64,000 nt of DNA from Saxibacter everestensis (GCF_025787225.1 NZ_CP090958.1:1827856-1891855); one strand, 5' to 3'. Counted from the stretch's first letter, positions 1 to 8,443 are shown. Notes: generated from the sequence alone by a model not told the origin. A program made the numbers and translations.

Positions 1-140
1 GGGTCGGACCGGAGAACCACGCCCGGATCCGCGCCGCCCTCGAAGCCCGCGGCGCAACTTTCGTCCACGACGGCGCACAGGGCCCCTACAGCTGGGTCAC
101 GATGCAGGACCCACAGGGCAATGAGTTCTGTCTGACCTGA
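1..140 (+). CDS. VOC (glyoxalase-like) family protein, 3' end only
   Basis: The reading frame is open from the window edge (codons start at base 3) to a TGA at 138-140 and encodes about 45 residues ending in DPQGNEFCLT. A DPxGNEFC ending is the C-terminal strand of the vicinal-oxygen-chelate fold shared by glyoxalase and bleomycin-resistance-like proteins; the Glu in it is usually a metal ligand. The specific substrate cannot be told from this tail. The 5' part lies outside the window. Confidence 0.75.
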   Translation, partial: VGPENHARIRAALEARGATFVHDGAQGPYSWVTMQDPQGNEFCLT

Positions 141-181
141 GCTGGCAGCGCGGCTTCGATCCTTTCTATGCTTACGAGATT

Positions 182-199
182 GTTTACATTCCTGTAAAC
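182..199. promoter_or_regulatory. Inverted repeat, probable operator of the toxin-antitoxin operon
   Basis: Perfect 7-bp arms GTTTACA and TGTAAAC are separated by TTCC, directly upstream of the antitoxin start at 207. A possible -10 box TATGCT lies at 167-172, which would place the palindrome at or just after the transcription start. Antitoxins of this class normally repress their own operon through such sites; autoregulation here is inferred. Confidence 0.6.
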
Positions 200-206
200 T
201 GAAGGC

Positions 207-449
207 ATGCTGCGAGTAAGTGATGACACACGCGAGCAGGTACAGCGCCTCGCCCGAGACGAGTTCGGGGGCGCGAGTGCCGATGAGACGATCCGACGCC
301 TGCTCGATGAACACTGGGAGGCCGCCGCGCTCGCGGCCGTCGAGCGGTACCGGATCGACAACCCGCAGGGCTGGGCCGACTATCTCGCCGCGGCCGAGAA
401 CCTGGCAGGGGCGGACGCGCCAATCACCGACGAGTGGTCGCCGAGTTGA
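207..449 (+). CDS. Antitoxin of a MazEF/PemIK-type module
   Basis: Small acidic protein of 80 residues. The N-terminus (LRVSDDTREQVQRLARDEFG, then an ADETIRRLLDEHW stretch) looks like the short DNA-binding and dimerisation segment of ribbon-helix-helix-type antitoxins; the Trp- and Asp-rich C-terminal half would bind and neutralise the toxin. The gene overlaps the downstream toxin by 16 bases, the usual translationally coupled antitoxin-first order. A perfect inverted repeat precedes it at 182-199. The antitoxin family is assigned mainly by context; the pairing is well supported. Confidence 0.75.
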   Translation: MLRVSDDTREQVQRLARDEFGGASADETIRRLLDEHWEAAALAAVERYRIDNPQGWADYLAAAENLAGADAPITDEWSPS

Positions 450-793
450 GCCGACCGCCCATTGAGCCTGGCTCCGTGTGGTTCTGCGACTTCGACCCGG
501 TCCGTGGTCGCGAGCAAGGCAAGGATCGACCCGCTCTGGTGGTCTCCTCAGCATTCCATTTGAACCTGACCCGCGGCGCGCTGGTGTCGGTGCTGCCGCT
601 GACGTCGGTAGAGCGGCCTGGTTGGCTGCATCGGATTCCGGTCGCCAATGCGAGTGGATGGGTGATTACCGAACAGGTTCGGACCATAGCTATGGAGCGC
701 TTTCGCAGGCCGGCGCCGGAGATCACACTGGCCAAGGACGAACTCGCCGAGGTGCGGCGAGTGCTCGCGAAGATGCTTCTCATCTCGTCCTGA
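434..793 (+). CDS. Type II toxin, MazF/PemK family endoribonuclease
   Basis: A 119-residue protein with the typical MazF/PemK opening (GSVWFCDFDPVRGREQGKDR followed by PALVVSS) and a second conserved strand LVSVLPLTSV. Family members are small beta-barrel ribonucleases that cleave mRNA at short motifs; the conserved Arg of the KDRPALVVS strand and the Thr/Ser of LPLTS are the catalytic positions. GTG is the most upstream start and lies inside the antitoxin gene (16-base overlap). Length is normal (110-120 aa). Cleavage specificity cannot be predicted. Confidence 0.88.
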   Translation: MVAELSRPPIEPGSVWFCDFDPVRGREQGKDRPALVVSSAFHLNLTRGALVSVLPLTSVERPGWLHRIPVANASGWVITEQVRTIAMERFRRPAPEITLAKDELAEVRRVLAKMLLISS

Positions 794-925
794 AGGACTC
801 AGCGTGGCAAGGCCCGCTGCTTGCGCCCGTCTGTGATGCTCGGCGTGCGACGTGCCGGATGCCGTCCTGGTCTCGCTTCCAGGCCCCGCATCAGGCTGGC
901 ATGTGAGGCCGAGAACCAGCGCTAC

Positions 926-1909
926 CTAGCGGAAGTCGTCGACTCCCCACTCCTTCGCGATGTCGTCGAGCGTCGCGTTCGCGCCCTGAATGCTGACCGA
1001 GGAAATCCAGACGTCTTCATCGACCTTGACTACCGCACCGGTCAGTGACTTCCATAGCGGGCTGGACTCGAACTCCTTGGCTTGGCTGGCTGCGGCCGGC
1101 AGTTCATTCGCCGTTTCATTGACAAAGATCTTCTGCGCGTCCGCCTGCTCTAACTGTTCCAACGATAGTGGCGTGAAGATCTCAGCTTCGGTATCCGGTT
1201 GGCCCTTGGGCCTGGGGATTCCGGTCGCCGCCATGATCTCTCCGATGAAGGAGTTACTTGAATACAGTCGCGCGGTATCTTCCCCTGCGAAGCGCACCAT
1301 CGAGTAGCTGGCGTCCGGATGCTCCGCGAGCACGGCCGAGCCAACCTTCTTCGCCCGCGCCTCGAATGCCGCTATCTCGTCCTTGGCGCGCTGCTCCTCG
1401 CCCATCGCCTTACCGAGCAGCAGGATGTTCTCTTTCCAGGTTGGGCCGGTTGTCTCGCTGAAAACCGTGGGCGCGATCTTGGTGAGCTCCTTGTAGTTCT
1501 TCTCGTCGCGCACCTTGGCCGAGACGATCAGATCGGGTTCCAGCGCAATGATCTTCTCGAGGCTTGGCTCGCCCAGCTGACCGAGATTCTCGGCGTCCTT
1601 GTTTTCCTCAGGCACGCTGCCGAGGTACACCGGAAACACATCGGCCTTCGGGTCGTAGACGGTGTATCCGAGCACTTCGCCGCCAAGCAGCAGCGTCGCA
1701 TCCTTGTAGCTGGAGTCGAGGGTAACGATGCGCTTCGGCTTGCTGTCGATCGTGGCCGTGCCCATGGCGTGTTCGATGGTGACCGGGAAGCCCTCGCCTC
1801 CGGTCTCCGCAGCAGGAGCGGAGTCCTTGGGGGTAGAGCAGCCTGACAGCACCAGGCTGAGTCCGCCGAGAGTGGCCACGGCCACTGAGAACACATGTCG
1901 TCTGCGCAC
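926..1909 (-). CDS. Iron-siderophore ABC transporter substrate-binding lipoprotein (FecB/FepB type)
   Basis: 327 residues with a lipoprotein signal peptide whose lipobox is LSGC (Cys24 becomes the lipidated N-terminus). The body is a periplasmic-binding-type fold of the TroA/FecB superfamily: PKRIVTLDSSYKDATLLLG near residue 60, then the EPDLIVSAKV strand. It would bind a ferric siderophore on the cell surface and hand it to an ABC permease. The start is GTG. An IdeR/DtxR-type iron box sits just upstream at 1938-1956. No permease or ATPase gene is adjacent, so it is an orphan binding protein in this window. Confidence 0.88.
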   Translation of the reverse strand: MRRRHVFSVAVATLGGLSLVLSGCSTPKDSAPAAETGGEGFPVTIEHAMGTATIDSKPKRIVTLDSSYKDATLLLGGEVLGYTVYDPKADVFPVYLGSVPEENKDAENLGQLGEPSLEKIIALEPDLIVSAKVRDEKNYKELTKIAPTVFSETTGPTWKENILLLGKAMGEEQRAKDEIAAFEARAKKVGSAVLAEHPDASYSMVRFAGEDTARLYSSNSFIGEIMAATGIPRPKGQPDTEAEIFTPLSLEQLEQADAQKIFVNETANELPAAASQAKEFESSPLWKSLTGAVVKVDEDVWISSVSIQGANATLDDIAKEWGVDDFR

Positions 1910-1937
1910 GGGAGGTCTTTCTGTAGGAAAATGAGAC

Positions 1938-1956
1938 TAATGGTAGCCTAACCTAA
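1938..1956 (-). promoter_or_regulatory. IdeR/DtxR-type iron box
   Basis: The 19-bp sequence (minus strand TTAGGTTAGGCTACCATTA) matches the IdeR/DtxR operator consensus TTAGGTTAGGCTAACCTAA at 16 of 19 positions by eye. It ends about 29 bp upstream of the GTG start of the siderophore-binding protein, where a repressor would block the promoter when iron is plentiful. Repression itself is inferred from the family. Confidence 0.8.
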
Positions 1957-2011
1957 TGGAGCGGCGGCGCGCACTCGGTGCACACCGCCGCTTCGTCCGC
2001 AGGTCGCGTCG

Positions 2012-3793
2012 TTATTCCCCGTCGTCCTCTTCGGGCGCGGCATCGACGCCGGCTTCCTTGCGCTGCAGCTCGGTGATCGGCGCAGGGGCCGCAGTCAGAG
2101 GGTCGTATCCGCCGCCCGACTTCGGGAAGGCGATGACCTCCCGGATCGAGTCCGCTCCGGCTAGCAGTGACACGACACGGTCCCAACCAAATGCGATGCC
2201 GCCATGCGGAGGTGCGCCGAATTTGAACGCCTCGAGCAGGAAGCCAAATTTCTCCTCGGCCTCGTCCGCCGCCAGCCCCATCACCTTGAAGACCCGTTCC
2301 TGAATATCGCGACTGTGAATACGGATCGATCCGCCGCCGATCTCGTTGCCGTTGCAGACAATGTCGTATGCGTAGGCCAGCGCCTCACCGGGATCGGTGT
2401 CGAAGGTGTCCAGGAACTCCGGTTTTGGCGAGGTGAAGGCGTGATGCACTGCCGTCCACTGTCCCTGGCCAACGGCTACGTCGCCAGCGGCGACCGCAGC
2501 TTCGGCCGGCTCGAACATCGGGGCGTCGACGACCCAGACGAACGACCAGGCCGACTCGTCGATCAGTCCGACCCGCCGGGCGATCTCATTGCGCGCGGCG
2601 CCAAGCAGCTGACGGGATGATGCCTCGTCACCGGCGGCGAAGAAGATCGCGTCGCCGACCTTGGCGCCAACGGCCTCCGCCAGGCCGGCTTTCTCCTCAT
2701 CGCTGAGATTCTTGGCCACCGGGCCGCCGAGGGAGCCATCTTCTGCCAGAAGGACATAGGCGAGTCCCCTGGCCCCGCGCTGCTTGGCCCAGTCCTGCCA
2801 GCCGTCCAGCTGCTTGCGCGGCAGCGATGCTCCGCCTGGATAGACAACCGCACCGACGTAGGGGGCCTGGAACACCCGGAAACTGGTGTTCGAGAAGTAT
2901 TTCGCCAGCTCTGACAGCTCGAGGTCGAACCGAAGATCCGGTTTGTCAGTCCCGTAGCGCTTCATGGCTTCGCGATAGGTGATCCGTTGGATCGGCTTGG
3001 TGATCTCATGCCCAACCAGACGCCAAAGCGACGCCAGGATCTCTTCGCCCAGCGCGATGATGTCGTCCTGTTCGACGAAGCTGGCCTCGATATCGAGCTG
3101 GGTGAACTCCGGCTGACGATCCGCGCGGAAGTCCTCGTCCCGGTAGCAACGGGCAATCTGGTAATAGCGCTCGAAACCGGCAACTTGCAGCAGCTGCTTG
3201 AACAACTGCGGTGATTGCGGCAGCGCATACCAGCTACCTGGCTTCAACCGGGCCGGCACCAGGAAGTCCCGTGCACCCTCGGGGGTCGACCGAGTCAGGG
3301 TCGGGGTTTCAATCTCGACGAACCGCTGTTCCTCGAGCACCTGGCGAGCCGCGCGGTTGACCTCGCTGCGCAACCTGATGGCTGCGGACGGACCCGCACG
3401 GCGGAGGTCAAGGTAGCGATGGCGCAGCCGGGCCTCCTCGCCGATACCGGCGGAGTCCTCTGCGGCGGCGGACACCTGGAAGGGTAGTGCCTCTGACGGG
3501 CTGAGTATTTCGAGCTGCTCGGCGATCACTTCGATATCGCCGGTTGGCAGGTTGGGGTTCGCGTTTCCGGCCGGACGGGCCTGGACCGGCCCGGTCACCT
3601 TGACAACACACTCGTTGCGCAGCTCATGCGCGGCCTCTTCGCGGACGACCACCTGAGAGATACCGGATGCGTCACGCACATCGATGAAAGCCACTCCGCC
3701 GTGATCCCGGCGACGGTCCACCCAGCCTGTCAATGTGACCGTTTGGCCTTCATGTTCGGCGCGCAGGGCGCCGGACTCATGGGTGCGCAACAA
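2012..3793 (-). CDS. aspS: Aspartate--tRNA ligase
   Basis: Class II synthetase charging tRNA-Asp. It has an N-terminal OB-fold anticodon-binding domain ([16 protein letters not shown]), class II motif 2 ([20 protein letters not shown]), a bacterial GAD insertion in the middle, and motif 3 ([14 protein letters not shown]), followed by the bacterial [13 protein letters not shown] tail. I place the start at a TTG at 3793: it lies 7 bases after AAGGAG and gives MLRTHESG, the usual N-terminus (593 aa). A longer frame to 3826 contains that Shine-Dalgarno sequence inside its coding part, so it is unlikely. Whether it also charges tRNA-Asn cannot be judged. Confidence 0.97.
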   Translation of the reverse strand: MLRTHESGALRAEHEGQTVTLTGWVDRRRDHGGVAFIDVRDASGISQVVVREEAAHELRNECVVKVTGPVQARPAGNANPNLPTGDIEVIAEQLEILSPSEALPFQVSAAAEDSAGIGEEARLRHRYLDLRRAGPSAAIRLRSEVNRAARQVLEEQRFVEIETPTLTRSTPEGARDFLVPARLKPGSWYALPQSPQLFKQLLQVAGFERYYQIARCYRDEDFRADRQPEFTQLDIEASFVEQDDIIALGEEILASLWRLVGHEITKPIQRITYREAMKRYGTDKPDLRFDLELSELAKYFSNTSFRVFQAPYVGAVVYPGGASLPRKQLDGWQDWAKQRGARGLAYVLLAEDGSLGGPVAKNLSDEEKAGLAEAVGAKVGDAIFFAAGDEASSRQLLGAARNEIARRVGLIDESAWSFVWVVDAPMFEPAEAAVAAGDVAVGQGQWTAVHHAFTSPKPEFLDTFDTDPGEALAYAYDIVCNGNEIGGGSIRIHSRDIQERVFKVMGLAADEAEEKFGFLLEAFKFGAPPHGGIAFGWDRVVSLLAGADSIREVIAFPKSGGGYDPLTAAPAPITELQRKEAGVDAAPEEDDGE

Positions 3794-3888
3794 AGTAATA
3801 CTCCTTGAGTTTGGGGTCAGCGCCACAATTCTACGTGCTGTGCCGGATACCCGGATACGGCATCCGGTTCGTCAGCGAGTTTTGGGCC

Positions 3889-3908
3889 ATTGGTTAAGAT
3901 CAGCCAAT
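3889..3908. promoter_or_regulatory. Imperfect palindrome over the arsR-type promoter and start codon
   Basis: ATTGGTT, a 6-base spacer AAGATC and AGCCAAT form a palindrome with 6 of 7 arm positions paired. It contains the likely -10 box TAAGAT (3895-3900), which lies six bases before the ATG at 3907, so the transcript is probably leaderless. The placement fits autorepression by the metal-sensing regulator that follows. Confidence 0.6.
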
Positions 3909-4272
3909 GAGCACCGACCATCCCACCGAAGCACAGGTAGCAGCTGCGGCCGCCACTTTCCACATGCTGTCTTCCGCGACACGGCTTCGGATCGTTTGGC
4001 TTCTCGTGCACGCCGAGTACGACGTGTCAGGCCTGGCCGAGGCCGCCAGCGCAAGCCTGCAGACGGTCAGCCAACATCTGGCTAAGCTCCGCCTCGCCGG
4101 ACTGATCAGCTCCAGGCGGGACGGCCGACACCTGTACTACACGGTTGATGATCCACACGTTGTGACGCTGGTGGTGGAGATCTTCGACCATATCGCCGCG
4201 GACGGAAGCATCGCACCGGACCCGGCGCCTCGGACCCCGCGGCCGATCCGGGAATCCGCAGAGACGTCCTGA
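3907..4272 (+). CDS. ArsR/SmtB-family metal-responsive repressor
   Basis: 121 residues with a winged helix-turn-helix (recognition region SLQTVSQHLAKLRLAGLISS, about residues 50-69, then the wing RRDGRHLYYTV). The last helix carries Asp82, His84 and His95 with Asp99 close by; the D-x-H-(10)-H spacing matches the alpha-5 metal site of the SmtB/NmtR group, which senses Zn, Ni or Co. There is no Cys pair of the arsenic type. No target transporter is adjacent, so the regulon may be itself plus distant genes. It reads out of a leaderless-looking promoter with a palindrome. Confidence 0.85.
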   Translation: MSTDHPTEAQVAAAAATFHMLSSATRLRIVWLLVHAEYDVSGLAEAASASLQTVSQHLAKLRLAGLISSRRDGRHLYYTVDDPHVVTLVVEIFDHIAADGSIAPDPAPRTPRPIRESAETS

Positions 4273-4300
4273 CCCATTACCGGCTGCCGAAGTTTGCCGG

Positions 4301-4400
4301 CCGCGAGTCAACCGGCTACCGTGATCGCCGGGTCAACCGGCTGCCGTGATCGCCGGATCAACCGGCTGCCGTGATCAGCGGTCTAACCTGCGGCCGTGAT
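4301..4400. repeat. Four 25-bp tandem repeats spanning and following the hisS stop codon
   Basis: On the minus strand the unit begins ATCACGGC and recurs at exactly 25-base intervals (anchors at 4400, 4375, 4350 and 4325). The first copy contains the last codons and TAG of hisS; the three others repeat the same coda with TGA in place of TAG. Copies differ at a few bases, so the duplication is not brand new. It fills most of the 110-bp space between arsR and hisS. Confidence 0.9.
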
Positions 4401-5723
4401 CAGCGGCTTGAGATCTGCCTCGGGTGGAGTCCAACTACCCGGGTCGGCAGCCACCTGCTCGCCGCTGCGGATGTCCTTCACCTGGTGCGAATCGGCATCC
4501 TCGGCAAACCAGACGAACGGGATGCCGCGACGGTCGGCAAACCGGATCTGCTTGCCGAACTTCGCCGCCGACGGCGATACGTCGGTCGGGATTCCACGGG
4601 AACGCAGCGTCGAGGCAATTGCATCTGCCAGACCGCGCTGCCCTTCATCCGCAACAGCTACAAGCACCGCGGTCGGAACGGATCGGCTCACAGTCACAAG
4701 ATTGTGATTGACCAGCCGGGTCAGTAGCCGGGAGATGCCGAGCGACACGCCAACGCCCGGATAGGTTCGGTCGCCTTCGCTCGCCAGGCTGTCATATCGT
4801 CCGCCGGAACAGACCGAGCCGAGGTCCTCGTGCCCCTGCAGGAGGGTCTCGTAAACCGTTCCGGTGTAGTAGTCCAGGCCACGCGCGATCTTCAGCTGCG
4901 CCACAACGACCCCTGGCGCACGCTGCTGTGCTGTCGCGATCAGCGCCGTCAGCGCCTCAAGCCCTTCGTCCAGCATCGGATGCGAGACCCCGAGGGCACG
5001 CACCTCGTCGGCGAATGACACGTCGTCGCCCTCGATCTGGGCCAGAGCAAGGCAAAGCCGCTGCTGCTCGGCGTCCGCACCGGCCGTTTCGGCCAGCAGC
5101 CTGCCAACGGCGTCCGGGCCGATCTTGTCGATCTTGTCCAGGGCACGCAGCACCGGCTGAACATCGGACAGACCGATGCCGCGGCTGAACCCTTCGAGCA
5201 GCTTGCGGTTATTGACCTGAATCCTGATCGGCGGAACTCCGATCTCTGACAGCTTCCTGAACACTTCGGCCATAACCAGCGGAAGCTCCGCCTCGAAATG
5301 GGCGGGAAGTTCGCCATCGCCGACAACGTCGATATCGGCCTGATAGAACTCGCGGAATCTTCCCTCCTGCGGACGCTCGCCGCGCCATACCGGCTGGATC
5401 TGATACCGCTTGAACGGAAAGGCGAGCTTGCCGGCATTCTCGACAACGTACCTCGCGAACGGAACGGTCAGGTCGAAGTGCAGGCCGAGCGGGTTCTTCG
5501 CGTCCGCAGTCCCTTCGCCGTGCAGACGGCTGACCGCGTAGATCTCCTTGTCGATCTCGCCATCTTTGGCCAGTAACGAGATCGGCTCGACGGCCCGAGT
5601 GTTCACCGAGGCGAAGCCATGCAACTCGAAGGTGCGCTGCAGCGTCTCCACGATGTGGTTTTCCAGGATCCGTTCTGCCGGTAGCCATTCCGGGAATCCG
5701 GACAGCGGCTTGGGACGCGCCAC
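4383..5723 (-). CDS. hisS: Histidine--tRNA ligase
   Basis: Class II synthetase of 446 aa charging tRNA-His. Motif 2 is around residues 110-135 (PVWRGERPQEGRFREFYQAD), the histidine-specific loop ARGLDYYTG is at about 280-288, and a C-terminal anticodon-binding domain follows (TAVLVAVADEG, then SAAKFGKQIRFADRRGIPF). The GTG start is preceded by GAAGGAG at 8 bases. Its 3' end has been tandemly duplicated (4301-4400). Next to the MBL hydrolase and rel, as usual in Actinobacteria. Confidence 0.97.
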   Translation of the reverse strand: MARPKPLSGFPEWLPAERILENHIVETLQRTFELHGFASVNTRAVEPISLLAKDGEIDKEIYAVSRLHGEGTADAKNPLGLHFDLTVPFARYVVENAGKLAFPFKRYQIQPVWRGERPQEGRFREFYQADIDVVGDGELPAHFEAELPLVMAEVFRKLSEIGVPPIRIQVNNRKLLEGFSRGIGLSDVQPVLRALDKIDKIGPDAVGRLLAETAGADAEQQRLCLALAQIEGDDVSFADEVRALGVSHPMLDEGLEALTALIATAQQRAPGVVVAQLKIARGLDYYTGTVYETLLQGHEDLGSVCSGGRYDSLASEGDRTYPGVGVSLGISRLLTRLVNHNLVTVSRSVPTAVLVAVADEGQRGLADAIASTLRSRGIPTDVSPSAAKFGKQIRFADRRGIPFVWFAEDADSHQVKDIRSGEQVAADPGSWTPPEADLKPLITAAG

Positions 5724-5831
5724 GGCGTGTGCTCCTTCGTGAGGTTGGACGTGAGGTCAGGTGGTTCTCAGCCAGGAGCCGAGACAGACCTTACAAGGTT
5801 AGTCCCTGCTGCGACGCGATGCCGCAGCCGG

Positions 5832-6533
5832 CTAAAGGAACGGATTACCCTCCAGTTCGCGACCGATCGTCGTCGATGGGCCGTGTCCCGGATAGACCGG
5901 CGTGGCCTCCGGTAGCTTCCTGATCACCGAGTCGAGGGTCTGCTGCATGATCGCGGAATCACCGCCAGGCAGATCTGTTCGGCCGATGCTTGACGCGAAC
6001 AGCACATCTCCGGTGAACAGCGGCGGCCGCTGACCGGGCTCACTCAGCTCCCAGAGCGTCGAGCCTTCGGTATGTCCTGGTGCGCCGATGCCGCGTACCG
6101 CTAAGCCGTCGACGAGCACAGGGGCGCCCGGATGCCAGTCGTTAACCTGCGGCCGGCGCCAGTCGGCAGCTAGTGCTCCCATCATCGCCGCAAATTCAGG
6201 ACCCAGCGTCTGGATCGGGTCATCCAGTCGATAGGAGTCCGCTGAGCCCAGATACACCGGTATCTGCCATCTCTCCAAAATTGCCGGCAGTCCCAGGACA
6301 TGGTCGGGATGTCCGTGGGTCAGCAGTACCGCGACCGGACGCAGATCCGCCCGGGCGCAGACTTCTGCGATGCCCTCGGCCGCGTCGAGACCAGCATCGA
6401 CGAGGACGCAGGGCTGCGGCACTTCGGAGGCTGCATTCGACCGTCCATTGGCGCCAGCGTCGGCGGCCGCATCCGCGGAAACGACATAGCAATTGACAGC
6501 CAGGAAATCCGAAACCACTGTTTCAACGTTCAT
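5832..6533 (-). CDS. MBL-fold metallo-hydrolase, glyoxalase II-like
   Basis: About 233 residues with the complete metallo-beta-lactamase set: THGHPDH at about 72-78 (HxHxDH dinuclear zinc site), GAPGHTEGS, TGDVLFASSIGRTDLPGG and YPGHGPSTTIG. The family hydrolyses thioesters such as S-lactoylglutathione or related phosphodiester/persulfide substrates; actinobacteria lack glutathione, so the real substrate is unknown. I prefer ATG at 6533 (AAGG nine bases upstream) over the GTG two codons earlier. It sits beside hisS, a conserved actinobacterial pairing. Confidence 0.85.
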   Translation of the reverse strand: MNVETVVSDFLAVNCYVVSADAAADAGANGRSNAASEVPQPCVLVDAGLDAAEGIAEVCARADLRPVAVLLTHGHPDHVLGLPAILERWQIPVYLGSADSYRLDDPIQTLGPEFAAMMGALAADWRRPQVNDWHPGAPVLVDGLAVRGIGAPGHTEGSTLWELSEPGQRPPLFTGDVLFASSIGRTDLPGGDSAIMQQTLDSVIRKLPEATPVYPGHGPSTTIGRELEGNPFL

Positions 6534-6687
6534 GTTCACGAACCTTAGTCACAATTCAATGCCACTGCTGTCCCGCCAGGTGAATTAGGCATACGCCCGG
6601 CAAGGCGTTCCGCTAGGGTTGACTTCGGCAAAGGGGCAGCTGTCACGTTGTCTTTGTCTCAACCCACTAGACAACGAGGAGCACGGC

Positions 6688-6942
6688 GTGTCACGGATCA
6701 GACGTGACCGGAACACCGCGAGGTCCCAGTACCGGGCACTCTGCGCGAGGCCACAGTTCCGGCAGCAAGAGCCCGGATGCAGCCCGGGCTACGACATCGG
6801 CGTGACACGTTCGTATTACCCGGTGCTTGGAAAAGCGCCCTCGGCTCTCGATACAGTAAAACGGGATATCGAAGCCCGCTCCGCTCCGGGATCAGAACAA
6901 CCCTCGACTCCAGCAAATATCAACACAGTGACGGTGAAGTAA
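6688..6942 (+). CDS. Possible small coupled gene or decayed gene remnant upstream of the DUF349 protein
   Basis: The 400 bp between the MBL gene and the DUF349 gene hold no recognisable gene except this 84-codon frame. It begins with GTG six bases after GAGGAG and its TAA overlaps the next ATG as TAATG, a classic coupling arrangement. The product starts SRIRRDRNTARSQYRAL and is Arg-rich with no domain I recognise. In many actinobacteria a peptidyl-prolyl isomerase gene with a basic N-terminus lies here, so this could be what remains after a deletion. Codon use is mediocre; it may be only a leader. Confidence 0.3.
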   Translation: MSRIRRDRNTARSQYRALCARPQFRQQEPGCSPGYDIGVTRSYYPVLGKAPSALDTVKRDIEARSAPGSEQPSTPANINTVTVK

Positions 6943-8330
6943 TGGCTGACAACACTCCTCCCCAGAACGCCGCCAAGCCGGTGCCGAAACCGATGCCGCG
7001 CCCGACTCCCGGCCCAGTCCCCTCGCCGGCCGCAATTCGACCCGGCACACCCAAAGCTCCGGCGATCGGCGGCGAAGATCTGGGCAAGGCCAGGGAATTC
7101 GGCCGGGTTGCCGATGACAACACGGTCTTCGTCCGCACCGCCGGTGGTGAGCGGGTCGTCGGTCAGTATCCGAACGCCAGCGCGGAAGAGGCATTGAACT
7201 ACTTTGCCCGCAAGTACGCCGACCTCGCCGCACAGGTCGTTTTGCTCGAACAGCGCCTCGCGGCCGGTGCGCCCGCGCACGACCTGCGGTCGACAGTCAA
7301 GCAACTGGCCGAAACCCTGCCTGAGGCCGCCGCCGTGGGCGATCTCGATTCACTGCTTGGCCGGGTTGAAGCGGCCAAGGCGCGGATCGACGAGCTGGAA
7401 GCCAGTCAGAACGCCGCCGCTCAGGACGCGAAGGCCGCGGCACTCGCCGAACGCACCGCACTGGTCGAACGGGCCGAAGAACTGGCCGCGGCCGACCCGG
7501 CAAAGGTGCAGTGGAAGACTTCGAGTGCCCAGATGGCGGCGCTCTTCGATGAATGGAAAGCGCTGCAGGCAAGTGGGCCTCGGCTCGCCCGCAGCGCCGA
7601 CGCCGAGCTCTGGGGGCGTTTCCGTAAAGCCCGCTCAGCATTCGACAAGCATCGTCGGGAATTCTTCGTCTCTCTGGATCAGCGCAACGCCGAAGCCAAG
7701 AAGGTCAAGCAGCGGTTGGTCGAAGCGGCGGAAGCGCTGCAGAATTCCACCGACTGGGCGGAGACCACGCACGAATACCGGCGGCTGATGGACGAGTGGA
7801 AAGCTTCACCACGCGCCGGCCGGAAGGACGACGATGCACTCTGGGCGAAGTTCCGTGGCGCACAGGACGTCTTCTTCGCCGCCCGCGAGGAACAAAACGC
7901 TCAACTGGATGCCGAGTACGAGAAGAACCTCGAAGTCAAGGAGGCTCTGCTTGAACGCGCCGAGGCACTGGTTCCGGTGAAGCAGCTCGGACAGGCCAAG
8001 GCCGAACTACGCGCCATCCAAGACGAATGGGAGGAGGCCGGTAAGGTGCCTCGCTCCCAGATGCACAAGGTTGAATCCCGGCTTCGTGCCGTTGAGAACG
8101 CCCTGTCGGCCGCCGAGGATCGCGAATGGAACCGGAGTAACCCCGAAGCGAAAGCGCGTGCCGAAGGTGCGCTCAGCCAACTCGACGATTCGATCGCCGA
8201 GCTTGAGGCGAATCTTGCCAAGGCTCAGGACAAGGGCGACGCCAAGGCCGTAGCCGCTGCCGAAGAAGCGCTGACCGCGCGCAAGGCCTGGCGTGAACAG
8301 GTGGTTAAGGCTGCCGCCGACTTCTCCTAG
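6942..8330 (+). CDS. DUF349 domain-containing coiled-coil protein
   Basis: 462 residues. The N-terminus is Pro-rich and disordered (PKPMPRPTPGPVPSP), followed by a globular segment with REFGRVADDNTVFVRTAGGE and then long charged helices. Three DUF349 repeats are visible as W-x2-S/T...LWxKFR patterns, for example LFDEWKALQASG, LWGRFRKARSAFDKH, LMDEWKASPRAG and LWAKFRGAQDVFF. The function of the family is unknown; bacterial members are cytoplasmic and helical. ATG at 6942 is chosen because the conserved part begins soon after. It stands alone on the plus strand between hisS and rel. Confidence 0.85.
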   Translation: MADNTPPQNAAKPVPKPMPRPTPGPVPSPAAIRPGTPKAPAIGGEDLGKAREFGRVADDNTVFVRTAGGERVVGQYPNASAEEALNYFARKYADLAAQVVLLEQRLAAGAPAHDLRSTVKQLAETLPEAAAVGDLDSLLGRVEAAKARIDELEASQNAAAQDAKAAALAERTALVERAEELAAADPAKVQWKTSSAQMAALFDEWKALQASGPRLARSADAELWGRFRKARSAFDKHRREFFVSLDQRNAEAKKVKQRLVEAAEALQNSTDWAETTHEYRRLMDEWKASPRAGRKDDDALWAKFRGAQDVFFAAREEQNAQLDAEYEKNLEVKEALLERAEALVPVKQLGQAKAELRAIQDEWEEAGKVPRSQMHKVESRLRAVENALSAAEDREWNRSNPEAKARAEGALSQLDDSIAELEANLAKAQDKGDAKAVAAAEEALTARKAWREQVVKAAADFS

Positions 8331-8407
8331 GCTGGTTTGTGGATGGCCAGGGTTATCCACAGATCAGGCTCGTGGCGTAGCTCGGTAGCTGCCGCAGCGG
8401 TAACAGT

Positions 8408-8443
8408 AGTGCCATGACTGACAGTGCCATGACTGACAGTGCC
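8408..8443 (+). repeat. 15-bp tandem duplication over a start codon
   Basis: The unit AGTGCCATGACTGAC is repeated directly and partly a third time, so the gene at 8414 has two consecutive in-frame ATG starts giving [10 protein letters not shown]. Either ATG could be used. Confidence 0.85.

Noticed and set aside
4301-4400. Short CRISPR-like array
   Set aside because: The 25-bp units are directly adjacent with no spacers and derive from the hisS coding end, so it is a tandem repeat.
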